The position numbers were made by a program, and so were the translations under genes. DNA of 64,000 nt, taken from IMG/VR virus record IMGVR_UViG_3300026320_000001, positions 1-64,000 of that record. One strand, 5' to 3'. The notes below the pieces were generated by a model, which saw only the letters and a program-made list of their open reading frames with translations, did no database searches and was not told where the DNA came from. Shown here one piece after another: positions 24,170 to 32,669 of the stretch (positions are counted from its first letter, which is position 1; the number at the start of each line of letters is the position of its first letter). This stretch comes from a virus.

Positions 24170-24549
24170 CAAATAAAAAATTTCCTCAAAATTTTGTAGG
24201 TATGCCCGCCGCTATTATGTTAGAAGAATTCGGTTCACAAGTTTGGAGTGCGTTTGGTACACCCCCATATTTAACCGGGTCGAGTCTTTATACTAAAAAA
24301 TGGAGAGATGTTGATGTGCGCCTCATATTATCAGACGAAGAATATGAACAATGGGGATTTGGTAATCCAATTCAATGTCATCAGAATGGTAAATGGGTTT
24401 CTTTATGTTTGGCATTTTCTGCATTAGGAAAACAAATAACATCATTGCCCATTGATTTTCAGATTCAACAAAGAAGTAAAGCTAATAGAGATTTTAAAAA
24501 TGCTAGATTTTCATTAGGAAATATTGATTTGAGGATAATAAAAAAATGA
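24166..24549 (+). CDS. Nucleotidyltransferase-like protein
   Basis: GSS (residues 38-40) followed by KKWRDVDVRLIL (DVD at 48-50) fits the GSx ... DxD signature of the polymerase-beta superfamily; a third Asp candidate lies in LPIDFQIQ. 127 aa is the size of a minimal catalytic domain. Substrate unknown; could be a tRNA-modifying or antibiotic-type transferase. ATGA overlaps on both sides make it part of a tight operon. Confidence 0.65.
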   Translation: MTNKKFPQNFVGMPAAIMLEEFGSQVWSAFGTPPYLTGSSLYTKKWRDVDVRLILSDEEYEQWGFGNPIQCHQNGKWVSLCLAFSALGKQITSLPIDFQIQQRSKANRDFKNARFSLGNIDLRIIKK

Positions 24550-24935
24550 AAAATAAAAAAATTGACCCAAAATATATTGGTGTTCCAAATATTCAATTTT
24601 CTTTAATTTCTAAAAATGATGATAGAGAAAAAGAGTTTTCCAAACAAAGAATAGAGCGTGGCTTTGATAGTAGTGAAATATGGAGTCTGAGAGATACAAT
24701 TGCAAATTTTATTATTCCCCGATTGTCTTTTTATATTGAAAACATAGAAAGACTTGGTTCATCTCATGGAAATGCAAGCAATAAAGAAGAAGTGATAGCC
24801 TTGAAAAAAATTCTTAGAATGTTTGAATTAACCGCTAGAAATAATGGTTCTTTTATTCTAACCAAAGATGAAGAAAAAGAATTTGAAGAAGGAATTCTTT
24901 TGTTTCCTGAATGGTATTTATCAATGTGGACATAG
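24546..24935 (+). CDS. Hypothetical protein, 129 aa
   Basis: Residues about 36-95 (SLRDTIANFIIPRLSFYIEN...GSSHGNAS) resemble a helical domain found in phage proteins annotated only as hypothetical, with the pattern W-x-L-x-x-x-I-x-x-F-I-x-P-R-L. No function known. Translation coupled to 24166. Confidence 0.6.
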   Translation: MKNKKIDPKYIGVPNIQFSLISKNDDREKEFSKQRIERGFDSSEIWSLRDTIANFIIPRLSFYIENIERLGSSHGNASNKEEVIALKKILRMFELTARNNGSFILTKDEEKEFEEGILLFPEWYLSMWT

Positions 24936-24956
24936 TTTTATAAAAGGAAAATATAA

Positions 24957-25709
24957 ATGCTAATTAAAGATGATGTTTTACATATTTTAAAAAATTCAAT
25001 AGTTGATGAAGTTGAAAATATTTTATATCTCCCCAAAATTCAATTAGATAGAAAACTCTATGTAGATGTAAATAAAGTTCTTGAATCTATTGGTGGGGCA
25101 TGGAATAAAAAAATAAAAGGCCATGTTTTTGATAGTAATCCATCGGATATATTGGATGAAATAATTAATACGGGAAATTGGACTGATAAGAAAAAAGAAT
25201 ATCAATTTTTCAGAACACCAAAACATATTGTAAAACAAATGATTAAACTTTCTAATATTAATAAAACTGATGTTTTATTAGAACCATCTGCTGGTGATGG
25301 TGCAATTTTAGAAGAATTTCCAAAAGAAAATTCTTATTGGGCTTTTGAGTTGATGCCAGAAAATTGTGAAATTTTAAAATCAAAAGGATTTGTTGTTCAT
25401 GGAAATGATTTTATTGAAGCAGAAGAATTAAATGCAAAAAGTTTTGATAAAATTATTATGAATCCTCCTTTTACCAGACAACAAGATGTTCAACATATTT
25501 TTCATGCTTGGAAATATTATTTAAAAACTGGTGGTCGTTTAGTTTCGATTGTTTCTGAATCTCCATTTTTTAGAGAAAATAAACTAAGTCAAGAATTTAG
25601 AAAATGGCTTGATGATAACAATTCTAAGGTAATTGATTTAAATCCCGGAGATTTTAAAGAATCTGGAACAATGGTTAAAACAAGAATTATTATTGTGGAT
25701 AAATTATAA
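24957..25709 (+). CDS. N6-adenine-type DNA methyltransferase
   Basis: EPSAGDGAIL (about 109-118) is the SAM-binding motif I and NPPF (169-172) the catalytic motif IV of N6-adenine (or N4-cytosine) methyltransferases. The N-terminal 80 residues may be a small recognition or accessory domain with no nuclease motif. No cognate restriction gene is nearby, so it is probably a protective or regulatory orphan methyltransferase. ATG follows AAAAGGAAAATATAA. Confidence 0.9.
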   Translation: MLIKDDVLHILKNSIVDEVENILYLPKIQLDRKLYVDVNKVLESIGGAWNKKIKGHVFDSNPSDILDEIINTGNWTDKKKEYQFFRTPKHIVKQMIKLSNINKTDVLLEPSAGDGAILEEFPKENSYWAFELMPENCEILKSKGFVVHGNDFIEAEELNAKSFDKIIMNPPFTRQQDVQHIFHAWKYYLKTGGRLVSIVSESPFFRENKLSQEFRKWLDDNNSKVIDLNPGDFKESGTMVKTRIIIVDKL

Positions 25710-25710
25710 T

Positions 25711-25887
25711 ATGTTAATTATAACAGTTTTATTTATTTTATTTTGGGGTTTATTTGGAATAGGAGTTGGTTGGGCTTTATGGGAGAATTTCAAAAGAGAT
25801 ACAGCCATATTTGCCGGTATTTTGATGTGGCCTTTTTATTTAGCATACTATTTGATGAAGCATTTATTTTATGGGAAACATTATTAA
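25711..25887 (+). CDS. Small membrane protein, 58 aa
   Basis: Two hydrophobic segments (residues 1-25 and 33-50). Starts one base after the methyltransferase stop. Role unknown. Confidence 0.55.
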   Translation: MLIITVLFILFWGLFGIGVGWALWENFKRDTAIFAGILMWPFYLAYYLMKHLFYGKHY

Positions 25888-25888
25888 T

Positions 25889-26188
25889 ATGAAACTTGAA
25901 ATCCCACAAGATACAATTGTAATTCGTAAAATCAATTTACGTGATAAAACAAAGGGTCAATGGCATATATTTACAAAATCAAATAGTAATGGATTTACTG
26001 AAAAAAATGTTCCAGATTATCCGAATTGGTGGAATTCCAAGAGTCATCATACTTTATGCGGAAAATATTTTGATGACCGTAAATCAGAATATGGATTTTT
26101 ATTTGATTATAGTATTGAATTTGCTACTGTTACAGAAATTAAGAAAATTTGTCCCTCTTGCTGGCCTTATCAAAAGACCCAAAAATAA
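25889..26188 (+). CDS. Hypothetical protein, 99 aa
   Basis: Has a Trp/His-rich part, HTLCGKYF and a late CPSCWPYQ, a possible split zinc site. No family recognised. Confidence 0.55.
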   Translation: MKLEIPQDTIVIRKINLRDKTKGQWHIFTKSNSNGFTEKNVPDYPNWWNSKSHHTLCGKYFDDRKSEYGFLFDYSIEFATVTEIKKICPSCWPYQKTQK

Positions 26189-26202
26189 GTATAAAATAAC
26201 CC

Positions 26203-26231
26203 TTGACAAAATGCTCCTCTTATGATAAAAT
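26203..26231 (+). promoter_or_regulatory. Sigma70-type promoter with overlapping palindrome
   Basis: TTGACA, 17 bp, TAAAAT. An inverted repeat AATACCT (26229-26235)/AGGTATT (26244-26250) is centred on the predicted start point, which looks like a repressor operator. Confidence 0.8.
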
Positions 26232-26257
26232 ACCTATTAAATAAGGTATTCATAAAA

Positions 26258-26276
26258 GGAGTGTTTTATTTACTCC
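26258..26276 (+). other. Leader hairpin that includes a GGAG sequence
   Basis: GGAGT (26258-26262) pairs with ACTCC (26272-26276) in the leader of the DUF932 gene; the working ribosome site AAAGGAG lies further on (about 26287). Confidence 0.4.
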
Positions 26277-26298
26277 ACCATATAAAAAGGAGAAAATT

Positions 26299-27336
26299 AT
26301 GCCCGCTAATATAATGGATAATGATAAGGTTGTTCTTTCAGGTGATGAACCAGCTTGGCATGGATTGGGTGAATATTTTGAAATTCCAATTTCTGCCGAA
26401 AAGGCTCATGATGAAATGGGTGGAAGTTTTACTCTCTATCAAAAGCCAGTTGGTGTACAATTTGATGATGGAGAATTTATTGAAGTTCCAAAGTCATTTG
26501 CAATTGTGCGTGGTGAAACAAATAAGGATAACCGTAAGTTGGTTTTTGGATATACAACTGACCATTATACAGTCATTCAACCAATTGATATTATAAAAAA
26601 GTTTGATGAACGTGTTGGGGTTTCAATTTCAAGTTTAGGTTTTATTCAAGATGGTCGTAAAATGTTTTTGTCTTGGAAACTTCCTTCTTTTGAAGTTGTA
26701 AAGGGTGATGAAATAAAATTGTACGGTTGTTTGTTAGTTGGATATGATAAGATATTTTCAAGTCGTATCAATATTGGAACAATTCGTATTGTCTGTGAAA
26801 ATACTTTTATGGCTAATATGAATGAAGCTGAACAAGAAAATAAAAGTAATCGTGGTCGTGGAACAATCTATTCCGGCAAGCATTCTAATTCAAAATTACT
26901 TTTTGAATTGGGAGAATGGATGAATCATATTCAAGGAAATGCTGAAAAAGAACAAGCTTTACTACAATCATTTTTTAAGAATTTGGTCAATAAACCAATT
27001 AAACATGAAAAGCAAGCGCAAGATTTAATTTATACTGCATGGCCTGACCCTGCTCCATTTAATCCAGATTCAATTCCTTTGGCTTTACATGATAAGGAAC
27101 AAGGTAAAATTGATTTAAAGGCCGCAAGAGTTGAAAAAATTCGTAATGGTGTATATGATTTATACACTGGTAGCGAAGGAATTGCTATTGATGAAAATTA
27201 TTATGGACTCTTCAATGCTTGCACACAATATTTCAACCATAAAATGATTTCAAAAAAGGATGATGCATTTTCAATTTCATGGGGTGGTCGTTCGGCTGAA
27301 ATGAATATGTTTGCTGAAGTATTAAAGAATAATTAA
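26299..27336 (+). CDS. DUF932 / phage-plasmid-like protein (TIGR03299 type)
   Basis: PAWHGLGEYFE near the start, FGYTTDHYTVIQP, RKMFLSWKLP and RIVCENTFMAN in order match the DUF932 family, common in phages and plasmids with unknown biochemical role. 345 aa is normal length. It is the only gene of its transcript: own promoter with operator-like palindrome and own terminator, which suggests strong, regulated expression. RBS AAAAAGGAGAAAATT. Confidence 0.87.
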   Translation: MPANIMDNDKVVLSGDEPAWHGLGEYFEIPISAEKAHDEMGGSFTLYQKPVGVQFDDGEFIEVPKSFAIVRGETNKDNRKLVFGYTTDHYTVIQPIDIIKKFDERVGVSISSLGFIQDGRKMFLSWKLPSFEVVKGDEIKLYGCLLVGYDKIFSSRINIGTIRIVCENTFMANMNEAEQENKSNRGRGTIYSGKHSNSKLLFELGEWMNHIQGNAEKEQALLQSFFKNLVNKPIKHEKQAQDLIYTAWPDPAPFNPDSIPLALHDKEQGKIDLKAARVEKIRNGVYDLYTGSEGIAIDENYYGLFNACTQYFNHKMISKKDDAFSISWGGRSAEMNMFAEVLKNN

Positions 27337-27343
27337 TTATAGA

Positions 27344-27375
27344 TTTAGAGCCTGTTGAGACATACAGGCTCTAAA
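27344..27375 (+). terminator. Probable intrinsic terminator
   Basis: TTTAGAGCCTGT (27344-27355) pairs with ACAGGCTCTAAA (27364-27375), a 12-bp stem after the DUF932 gene. The T-run after it is poor (TTGCCTC). Confidence 0.65.
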
Positions 27376-27382
27376 TTGCCTC

Positions 27383-27411
27383 TTGACAAAATAATCATAA
27401 TCTGCTATAAT
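27383..27411 (+). promoter_or_regulatory. Sigma70-type promoter
   Basis: Perfect TTGACA and TATAAT with 17-bp spacer, 8 nt after the terminator. Confidence 0.87.
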
Positions 27412-27442
27412 GTATATATCAATCTAAGAAAGGATGATAAAC

Positions 27443-28282
27443 ATGTTTCCAGAATATCAAGAATTTTTTAATTCAAAATCAGATAAAAGTATTCACACTC
27501 TACGCTCATATCATCAAAACATTGATTCTTTTATTAGTGCTTTGAAAATTAAGAAAGTAAAAGATTTGGAAAAAGTATCTGCTGGTACATTGCGTACTTA
27601 TCGTGATTCTTTGAAAATTTCAAATGCTTCAAAAAATACTTGGACTCGTGTTTTATCATCTTTCTTTAGTTTTATGAATGAACAAGAATATATTGATTTC
27701 AATGTTTTTGATAAGGTAAAATATCTTTCTCTTACTGAAAAAGAAAAAACAATCAATATGCCAACACAAGATGAAATTAAAATGATTATTGAATCTTGTG
27801 AAAACAAAACTACAAAATTGATGTTGAATATTATGTCACGTATTGCTTTACGTCGTGATGAATTATCAAAAATCCAAATTAAAGATATTGACGCTGATGG
27901 TCGTATTATTATTCATGGAAAAGGAAGCAAAATTAGAATGGTGAAACTTCCTTTGGATATTTTTGAAACAATTAAGGCTCATATTAAAAATAAACGTGTA
28001 AAGTCAGAATATCTATTTAGCTATGATGGTCATAAAATTACGGGCGATGCAATTTATATCCGTATTAATGGATTTATTGAAACCTTGAATATTTCTGATG
28101 AACGTAAAAAGGCAATTGCACATCCTCATGCTCTACGTCATCGTGCATTGACCACCACTTACAACGTAACTAAAGACCCATATGCTGTAAAGAATTTGGC
28201 TGGTCATTCCAATTTAGCTATTGGCGAAAGATATATTCATGCTGAATCAAATATTTATGATGATGTTACGGAGAATTTGTAG
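27443..28282 (+). CDS. Tyrosine recombinase (integrase/XerC-like)
   Basis: An N-terminal SAM-like core-binding domain (to about residue 95) is followed by a catalytic domain with ALRRDEL (Arg I), KGSKIRMV (Lys), HPHALRHR (His-x-x-Arg), AGHSNLAIGERY (His and nucleophile Tyr): all five catalytic residues visible. 279 aa. It could integrate the phage or resolve genome dimers. No attachment-site repeat or adjacent tRNA was found, so resolvase is as likely as integrase. ATG 27443 has AAAGG 9 nt upstream. Confidence 0.9.
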   Translation: MFPEYQEFFNSKSDKSIHTLRSYHQNIDSFISALKIKKVKDLEKVSAGTLRTYRDSLKISNASKNTWTRVLSSFFSFMNEQEYIDFNVFDKVKYLSLTEKEKTINMPTQDEIKMIIESCENKTTKLMLNIMSRIALRRDELSKIQIKDIDADGRIIIHGKGSKIRMVKLPLDIFETIKAHIKNKRVKSEYLFSYDGHKITGDAIYIRINGFIETLNISDERKKAIAHPHALRHRALTTTYNVTKDPYAVKNLAGHSNLAIGERYIHAESNIYDDVTENL

Positions 28283-28288
28283 AAACAA

Positions 28289-28603
28289 ATGAAATATAAT
28301 ATTGAAATAAATCACTATACAGTAGCTTTTACTTTGATAACAATTTATGATTTTGTTTCTACATATTTATTTGTTCATTATCATACCAGTGTTGAATCAA
28401 ATCTTCTCGTTAATGCTTTTGGTTGGATACCAGCAATTACAATAAAAGTAATTTTAAGTATTGTTGTTTTGGCTTTATTGTCCAATAATAAAATAATGAG
28501 ATATGAAAAATTAGGTTTTGTATATGGCTTAGGATTTTTAATTGTCTTTTTTAATTCAGTTCCAGCCATGCAAGCAATAAAAATTATTCTTGGTTATGGA
28601 TAA
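28289..28603 (+). CDS. Membrane protein, DUF5658-like
   Basis: 104 aa with three hydrophobic segments. DFVSTYLFVHYHTSVESNLL near residue 17 resembles the D-x-x-x-T...E-x-N-x-L pattern of DUF5658 membrane proteins. Function unknown. Starts 6 nt after the recombinase gene. Confidence 0.6.
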   Translation: MKYNIEINHYTVAFTLITIYDFVSTYLFVHYHTSVESNLLVNAFGWIPAITIKVILSIVVLALLSNNKIMRYEKLGFVYGLGFLIVFFNSVPAMQAIKIILGYG

Positions 28604-28617
28604 AATAGTAATTTTAT
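28600..28617 (+). repeat. Intercistronic mini-hairpin
   Basis: ATAAAA, 6-nt loop, TTTTAT, then AAAGAGG and the ATG at 28631. Confidence 0.55.
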
Positions 28618-28630
28618 AAAGAGGAACAAA

Positions 28631-28867
28631 ATGGATATAAATATTTATTCTTGGCATCCAGAACCAACAAATATATTAACTAAAAATGGTTATATAAAAA
28701 TAGATAATTCTTCAGTAGGTTGTATCTTTGTGTCGCCTTTTGAAAATAAAAATCTTCAAATACTCATTGAAGATTTGACAGAAATTGGATTATATGTTAT
28801 GATATTTCCTGAATATAAAAAAACAAATACTATTCATGTTGATACAAGAATGTTTAAACAGAGATAA
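28631..28867 (+). CDS. Hypothetical protein, 78 aa
   Basis: AAAGAGGAACAAA upstream. Alpha/beta composition. No family recognised. Confidence 0.55.
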   Translation: MDINIYSWHPEPTNILTKNGYIKIDNSSVGCIFVSPFENKNLQILIEDLTEIGLYVMIFPEYKKTNTIHVDTRMFKQR

Positions 28868-28892
28868 AAATTATAAACAAGAGGAGTCTAAA

Positions 28893-29192
28893 ATGGGACG
28901 AAAAGCAGGAAGTAAAAATAAGGTCAAAGAACCAATTTCTGTTGAAAAATCTTATGAAGAACTTACTGAAAAAAAGACAAAAGAAAAAGAAGTTTACACT
29001 TTCAAGTTAGATATTCCAAAGGTAAGAAATATCTCTGCTCTATCTGGTTACATTGAAAACTTCAATGGAAAAACCTATTCTAGTGCTATGCAAAATGCTT
29101 TTGATTGGGCAAAGCAATATGATATTACATTGATTAATTATTTTGAACAAGAATATCCCGGTGGTTCTATTCTTGTAGGATATGAAAGATAA
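28893..29192 (+). CDS. Hypothetical protein, 99 aa
   Basis: ATG 28893 follows AGAGGAGTCTAAA. Starts MGRKAGSKNK, an AT-hook-like basic opening, then charged helix. Possible DNA-binding; no family recognised. Confidence 0.6.
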   Translation: MGRKAGSKNKVKEPISVEKSYEELTEKKTKEKEVYTFKLDIPKVRNISALSGYIENFNGKTYSSAMQNAFDWAKQYDITLINYFEQEYPGGSILVGYER

Positions 29193-29203
29193 AAGAGGAA
29201 AAA

Positions 29204-29518
29204 TTGAAAGACCCAAAAGAAAATAAAATCGAAATTGATATAAATTGTTATTGTGGATGTGGAGTATTGGAAATCGGACAATGGATTGATGAAGATGGTG
29301 ATTTTGGGGATGTGACAATTTCACATAAAACTCGTTCTTGGGAAGCATATTCTTGGAGTCCATTAAATATTATTAAAAGACGTTTCAATATGATTTGGAA
29401 TATTTTAATTGGAAAAGAATATTATTTTTATGAAGTTTTAATTCAAAACAAATCAGAACTTAGAAAATTAAAAGAATTTGTAAATAGTCTTCATGAAGAT
29501 AAACTACCATATGATTAG
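29204..29518 (+). CDS. Hypothetical protein, 104 aa (TTG start)
   Basis: TTG with AAAGAGGAAAAA upstream. CYCGCGVLEIG near residue 18, then WIDEDGDFGDVTIS; ends acidic. Similar small proteins occur in phages without known role. Confidence 0.55.
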   Translation: MKDPKENKIEIDINCYCGCGVLEIGQWIDEDGDFGDVTISHKTRSWEAYSWSPLNIIKRRFNMIWNILIGKEYYFYEVLIQNKSELRKLKEFVNSLHEDKLPYD

Positions 29519-29525
29519 GTGAAAA

Positions 29526-29966
29526 ATGAATGAAAAAGAATTACTTGAACAAGCTTGGTCAATTGCAGAACAATGTCACAATGGACAGCTATATGGAACT
29601 GAACCATATTTGTATCATATTCAGAGGGTTTATAATCGTGTTGATAAATTGAAGTGGTCTATGTTTGGAGACAGAATTGTTTCTGTGTTGCATGACGTTG
29701 TTGAGGATTCAAATTATTCATTCAAAGAAATTGAAAGAATATTTGGAAATCAAATTTATGTTGCTGTTTTTGCAATCACGAGAAGCCCTGAATTAGAAAC
29801 CTATGAAGAATATATTTATAGAGTTTCAAGAAATATGATTGCAAGAAATGTAAAGGCTTGTGATTTATTGGATAACTTATCTAATTGTTATCGTCAACCT
29901 AATCAATATGGTCATTTAATAAATAGATATGAAAATGCATTGATTGAATTAGCATCAGGAGGTTGA
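29526..29966 (+). CDS. HD-family hydrolase, SpoT/MESH1-like
   Basis: AEQCHNGQLY...EPYLYHIQRV, VLHDVVEDSNYSFKEIE and VKACDLLDNLSN match the ppGpp hydrolase (SpoT HD / MESH1) motif order: H, HD with ED, and D-L-x-D-N. 146 aa lacks the synthetase and TGS parts. MESH1-type enzymes remove 3' pyrophosphate from ppGpp or act on NADPH. Inference: dampening host stringent alarm during infection. Start ATG 29526. Confidence 0.82.
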   Translation: MNEKELLEQAWSIAEQCHNGQLYGTEPYLYHIQRVYNRVDKLKWSMFGDRIVSVLHDVVEDSNYSFKEIERIFGNQIYVAVFAITRSPELETYEEYIYRVSRNMIARNVKACDLLDNLSNCYRQPNQYGHLINRYENALIELASGG

Positions 29967-29967
29967 T

Positions 29968-30144
29968 ATGATACCAGTTGGTCATATATCAACATTACAG
30001 TTGATGGAAAATGATTGGATGATATATCAATATTTCTTGAAAAATAAAAAGAAAATTCGTATTGTAGGATTTGGAAGAAATAAAAAAGAAGCACTTGATG
30101 ATTTCAATTATGAATTACAATTAGAAAAGGAAAATATAACATGA
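29968..30144 (+). CDS. Hypothetical protein, 58 aa
   Basis: ATG follows CAGGAGGTTGAT, a near-perfect ribosome site, and the stop overlaps the next start (ATGA). Basic middle. No family recognised. Confidence 0.6.
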   Translation: MIPVGHISTLQLMENDWMIYQYFLKNKKKIRIVGFGRNKKEALDDFNYELQLEKENIT

Positions 30145-30347
30145 CAAAAATGACTAAGAAAGAATTTCTAAAATTTTTTGAAATTGATATTCCAGTTATT
30201 GAAGGCAATCCAAATGAACATACTCATGCAACCAGAAAGAATCATGTTCATAAAATTGGAAAAAGTCCTCGTCCTCGTTTTCCAAAATTGATTGCTCATC
30301 CACAACCAAAAGTTCTTGGAAAAAATATTAATAAATCAATTGAATAA
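30141..30347 (+). CDS. Small basic protein, 68 aa
   Basis: Residues 28-60 are rich in His, Lys and Pro (HATRKNHVHKIGKSPRPRFP), unlike its neighbours, and likely unstructured or nucleic-acid binding. ATGA coupling with 29968. No family recognised. Confidence 0.55.
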   Translation: MTKMTKKEFLKFFEIDIPVIEGNPNEHTHATRKNHVHKIGKSPRPRFPKLIAHPQPKVLGKNINKSIE

Positions 30348-30350
30348 AAT

Positions 30351-30545
30351 ATGATTTTAGCTAAATGTATGGGATGTGGAAATATTCATCAATATTATAG
30401 ATTTTCATGTAAACAAATGAAGTTAATGCAAGCACCCATGTATGTTTTATGGTGTGAAAATTGTGGAACACGAATGCATGAACCATTTCAAACAGGATTA
30501 ATAGAAAGTATTAAAATTTGGTTTAAAAATTTAAGGATAATATGA
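30351..30545 (+). CDS. Small zinc-ribbon protein, 64 aa
   Basis: CMGCGN ... CENCGTRMH gives two Cys pairs about 30 residues apart. No further family. Overlaps the next gene (ATGA). Confidence 0.6.
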   Translation: MILAKCMGCGNIHQYYRFSCKQMKLMQAPMYVLWCENCGTRMHEPFQTGLIESIKIWFKNLRII

Positions 30546-30820
30546 AAAGTTATTTTCAAGAAATTATTGATGGTGAAATAGTTTGGCAAGAGGAATATAA
30601 AGGATATACTTTATATGTTATAAAAACAGATAGTTATGATTATGTTTCTAGCTATTATACAGAAATTTATGGTGGTGGTTGGGGAAAAAATCAGGATGGT
30701 ATTAAAAGCATTGAAAAGGCAAAAAGGATATGTTTTAATATGGCTGATTGGGATATTAAATTTCAATACAAATTAAAATTTGCTCGTGCGGCACATGATG
30801 CAATTATGGATGTCGAATAA
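30542..30820 (+). CDS. Hypothetical protein, 92 aa
   Basis: ATGA overlap with the zinc-ribbon gene. Tyr/Gly-rich middle, helical end. No family recognised. Confidence 0.55.
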   Translation: MKSYFQEIIDGEIVWQEEYKGYTLYVIKTDSYDYVSSYYTEIYGGGWGKNQDGIKSIEKAKRICFNMADWDIKFQYKLKFARAAHDAIMDVE

Positions 30821-30821
30821 T

Positions 30822-31094
30822 ATGGGAAAAAGAATTTTTGATTTTAGTTTCAATGTATATGGTAAAATTGAAGTAGATGATGATGTAATTAATGTTGTAG
30901 ATGATGCATGGCGTAAAGAATTATATGACCTAGAAACTCCAGAAGAAATAATTGAAATGATTGCACGTTGTATGTTACAAGGCGCGGATTTATCAAGTCT
31001 TGATGGATGGGCTAATCAACCAGATAAAAACGCAAGAATTATTGATAAAAATTGGGAGTTGGATGAGATTAATGAATTAAATCCAGAAGATTAA
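30822..31094 (+). CDS. Hypothetical protein, 90 aa
   Basis: Starts one base after the previous stop. Acidic; FNVYGKIEVDDD...VVDDAW resembles a small phage family of unknown role. Confidence 0.55.
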   Translation: MGKRIFDFSFNVYGKIEVDDDVINVVDDAWRKELYDLETPEEIIEMIARCMLQGADLSSLDGWANQPDKNARIIDKNWELDEINELNPED

Positions 31095-31126
31095 TAAAAT
31101 AAAAGAAAAATTTGAAAGGAATAAAT

Positions 31127-31297
31127 ATGAATCACTTGGATATTTTTGGAATTTTTATAGCTGGTATTGGTTTTGGAATTGGAGTTTTTAATATAATTAA
31201 TTCCTATATTTTAAATATAAAAAAGAATTTTTTACATGAATTTTCATTGATTATTGTATGTGGTTTTGTTTTTGCTGTTGTTTTTATGTCAAATTAA
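31127..31297 (+). CDS. Small membrane protein, 56 aa
   Basis: Two hydrophobic segments with a Lys-rich turn (residues 7-28 and 37-55). ATG 31127 follows GAAAGGAATAAAT. Confidence 0.55.
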   Translation: MNHLDIFGIFIAGIGFGIGVFNIINSYILNIKKNFLHEFSLIIVCGFVFAVVFMSN

Positions 31298-31320
31298 TAA
31301 AACAATAGTTTTATAAAGGA
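31297..31320 (+). repeat. Intercistronic mini-hairpin plus ribosome site
   Basis: ATAAAAC, short loop, GTTTTAT (to 31314), then AAAGGA. Confidence 0.6.
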
Positions 31321-31327
31321 AAAAAAT

Positions 31328-31498
31328 ATGGCAACAACTTTTGATAATAAAAATACAGAATCCCTAATATTAATGCTACAATATCTTGTTGAACTTTTGG
31401 ATAATCAATTGCATGGCGGTAGTTTTAATATGGAAGAAAAAGAAGTTAAAATTTTAAGAAACAAAGTAATTGCAAGCATAGAAAATTTACAAGAATAA
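31328..31498 (+). CDS. Hypothetical protein, 56 aa
   Basis: AAAGGAAAAAAT upstream. Helical, Leu-rich. No family recognised. Last gene of its transcript. Confidence 0.55.
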   Translation: MATTFDNKNTESLILMLQYLVELLDNQLHGGSFNMEEKEVKILRNKVIASIENLQE

Positions 31499-31504
31499 TA
31501 ACAA

Positions 31505-31534
31505 AAACCGTCAAAATTTACCCCTTGACGGTTT
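31505..31534 (+). terminator. Intrinsic terminator fused to the next promoter
   Basis: AAACCGTCAA (31505-31514), 10-nt loop, TTGACGGTTT (31525-31534), then ATTATTTT. The 3' arm contains the -35 box of the next promoter. Confidence 0.82.
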
Positions 31535-31553
31535 ATTATTTTAATGGTATAAT
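31525..31553 (+). promoter_or_regulatory. Sigma70-type promoter
   Basis: TTGACG, 17 bp, TATAAT, with ATGG before the -10. Drives the RNA ligase/kinase genes. Confidence 0.83.
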
Positions 31554-31574
31554 CAATGAAAATAAGGAGAGAAT

Positions 31575-32669
31575 ATGGAACTAGAATTACTTGCTTTTAT
31601 CAAACATAATCCTGATTGGAAAACAATTCTTCAGGAAAAACCATATGGAATAACTATCAAAGAAAAAAATGGTTATATTCTCTTTATGTACAGTCAAATT
31701 GAAAGTGATTTCAAATTATCTTTAGTACGTGAATGTCGTGGTTTGATTTTACGTGAAAAAGATTTAAAACCTGTTTGTATGGCTTTCAAAAAATTCGGAA
31801 ATTATGGTGAAAGTTATGTTCCCGATATTGACTGGTCAAATGTTAAAGTACAAGAAAAAGCTGACGGTTCGATAATTAAATTGTGGTTTGATAATAATGA
31901 ATGGCATGTTTCTACAAATGGAACAATTGATGCATCTGATGCTTCACTATCAGAAAATTCAATGTTAATAGATGGATGTATTTATAAAAATTATTCTGAA
32001 TTATTTCATAGTGTTTTTCCACAAAATTTATATTATGATGTTTTGAATATTGATTTATGCTATATCTTTGAATTAGTTTCAAATTTTAATAGAGTTGTGA
32101 TTCCTTATAATGAAACAGCATTGTACCATATTGGCACTAGAAATATGAAAACCCTAGAAGAATTAGACATTGACATTGGAATTAAAAAACCAAAATTATA
32201 TAATTTAACTTCATTAGAAGAAATTTTAGAAATAGTAAAAAAATTACCATTCAATGATGAAGGATATGTTATTTTAGACAAATTTTGGAATAGATTAAAA
32301 ATAAAATCATTAGCATATATTTCTGCTCATCATTTAAAAAATAATGGTGTTGTTACAAAGAATCGTGTTCTTGATATGATTAGAACCGGCGAACAATCTG
32401 AGTTTCTTAATTATTATCCAGAATATCAAGAAATTTTTAATGAAGTCCAAAATAAAATTAATAAACTTTTGGTATCCATTGAACATGATTATATTCTTTT
32501 CAAAAACAGAAAATTTGAAGATAGAAAAGAAATGGCATTATGGGTAAATCAAACTGTTTGTCCGTCTGCTATATATAGTTTATATGATAAAAAAGTATCA
32601 GATGTAAATAGTTTTGTTTTCGGATTAACTAATGAGCGTTTATTGAAAATGATTGGAGAAAAAGAATGA
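31575..32669 (+). CDS. RNA ligase, T4 Rnl1-like
   Basis: VRECRGLIL (about residue 53) and the adenylation motif EKADGSIIK with Lys about 95 closely match T4 RNA ligase 1 (Lys99), followed by a motif IV-like EGYVILD and RLKIKSLAY motif V. 364 aa is the usual size. Rnl1 seals tRNA broken in the anticodon loop. It overlaps the kinase-HD gene by 4 nt, the same pairing of sealing and healing enzymes that T4 uses against the PrrC anticodon nuclease. GGAG upstream of ATG. Confidence 0.92.
   Translation: MELELLAFIKHNPDWKTILQEKPYGITIKEKNGYILFMYSQIESDFKLSLVRECRGLILREKDLKPVCMAFKKFGNYGESYVPDIDWSNVKVQEKADGSIIKLWFDNNEWHVSTNGTIDASDASLSENSMLIDGCIYKNYSELFHSVFPQNLYYDVLNIDLCYIFELVSNFNRVVIPYNETALYHIGTRNMKTLEELDIDIGIKKPKLYNLTSLEEILEIVKKLPFNDEGYVILDKFWNRLKIKSLAYISAHHLKNNGVVTKNRVLDMIRTGEQSEFLNYYPEYQEIFNEVQNKINKLLVSIEHDYILFKNRKFEDRKEMALWVNQTVCPSAIYSLYDKKVSDVNSFVFGLTNERLLKMIGEKE

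Noticed and set aside
27344-28282. Recombinase with adjacent attachment site
   Set aside because: I looked for a tRNA end or direct repeats around the recombinase and found only the terminator stem and promoter.
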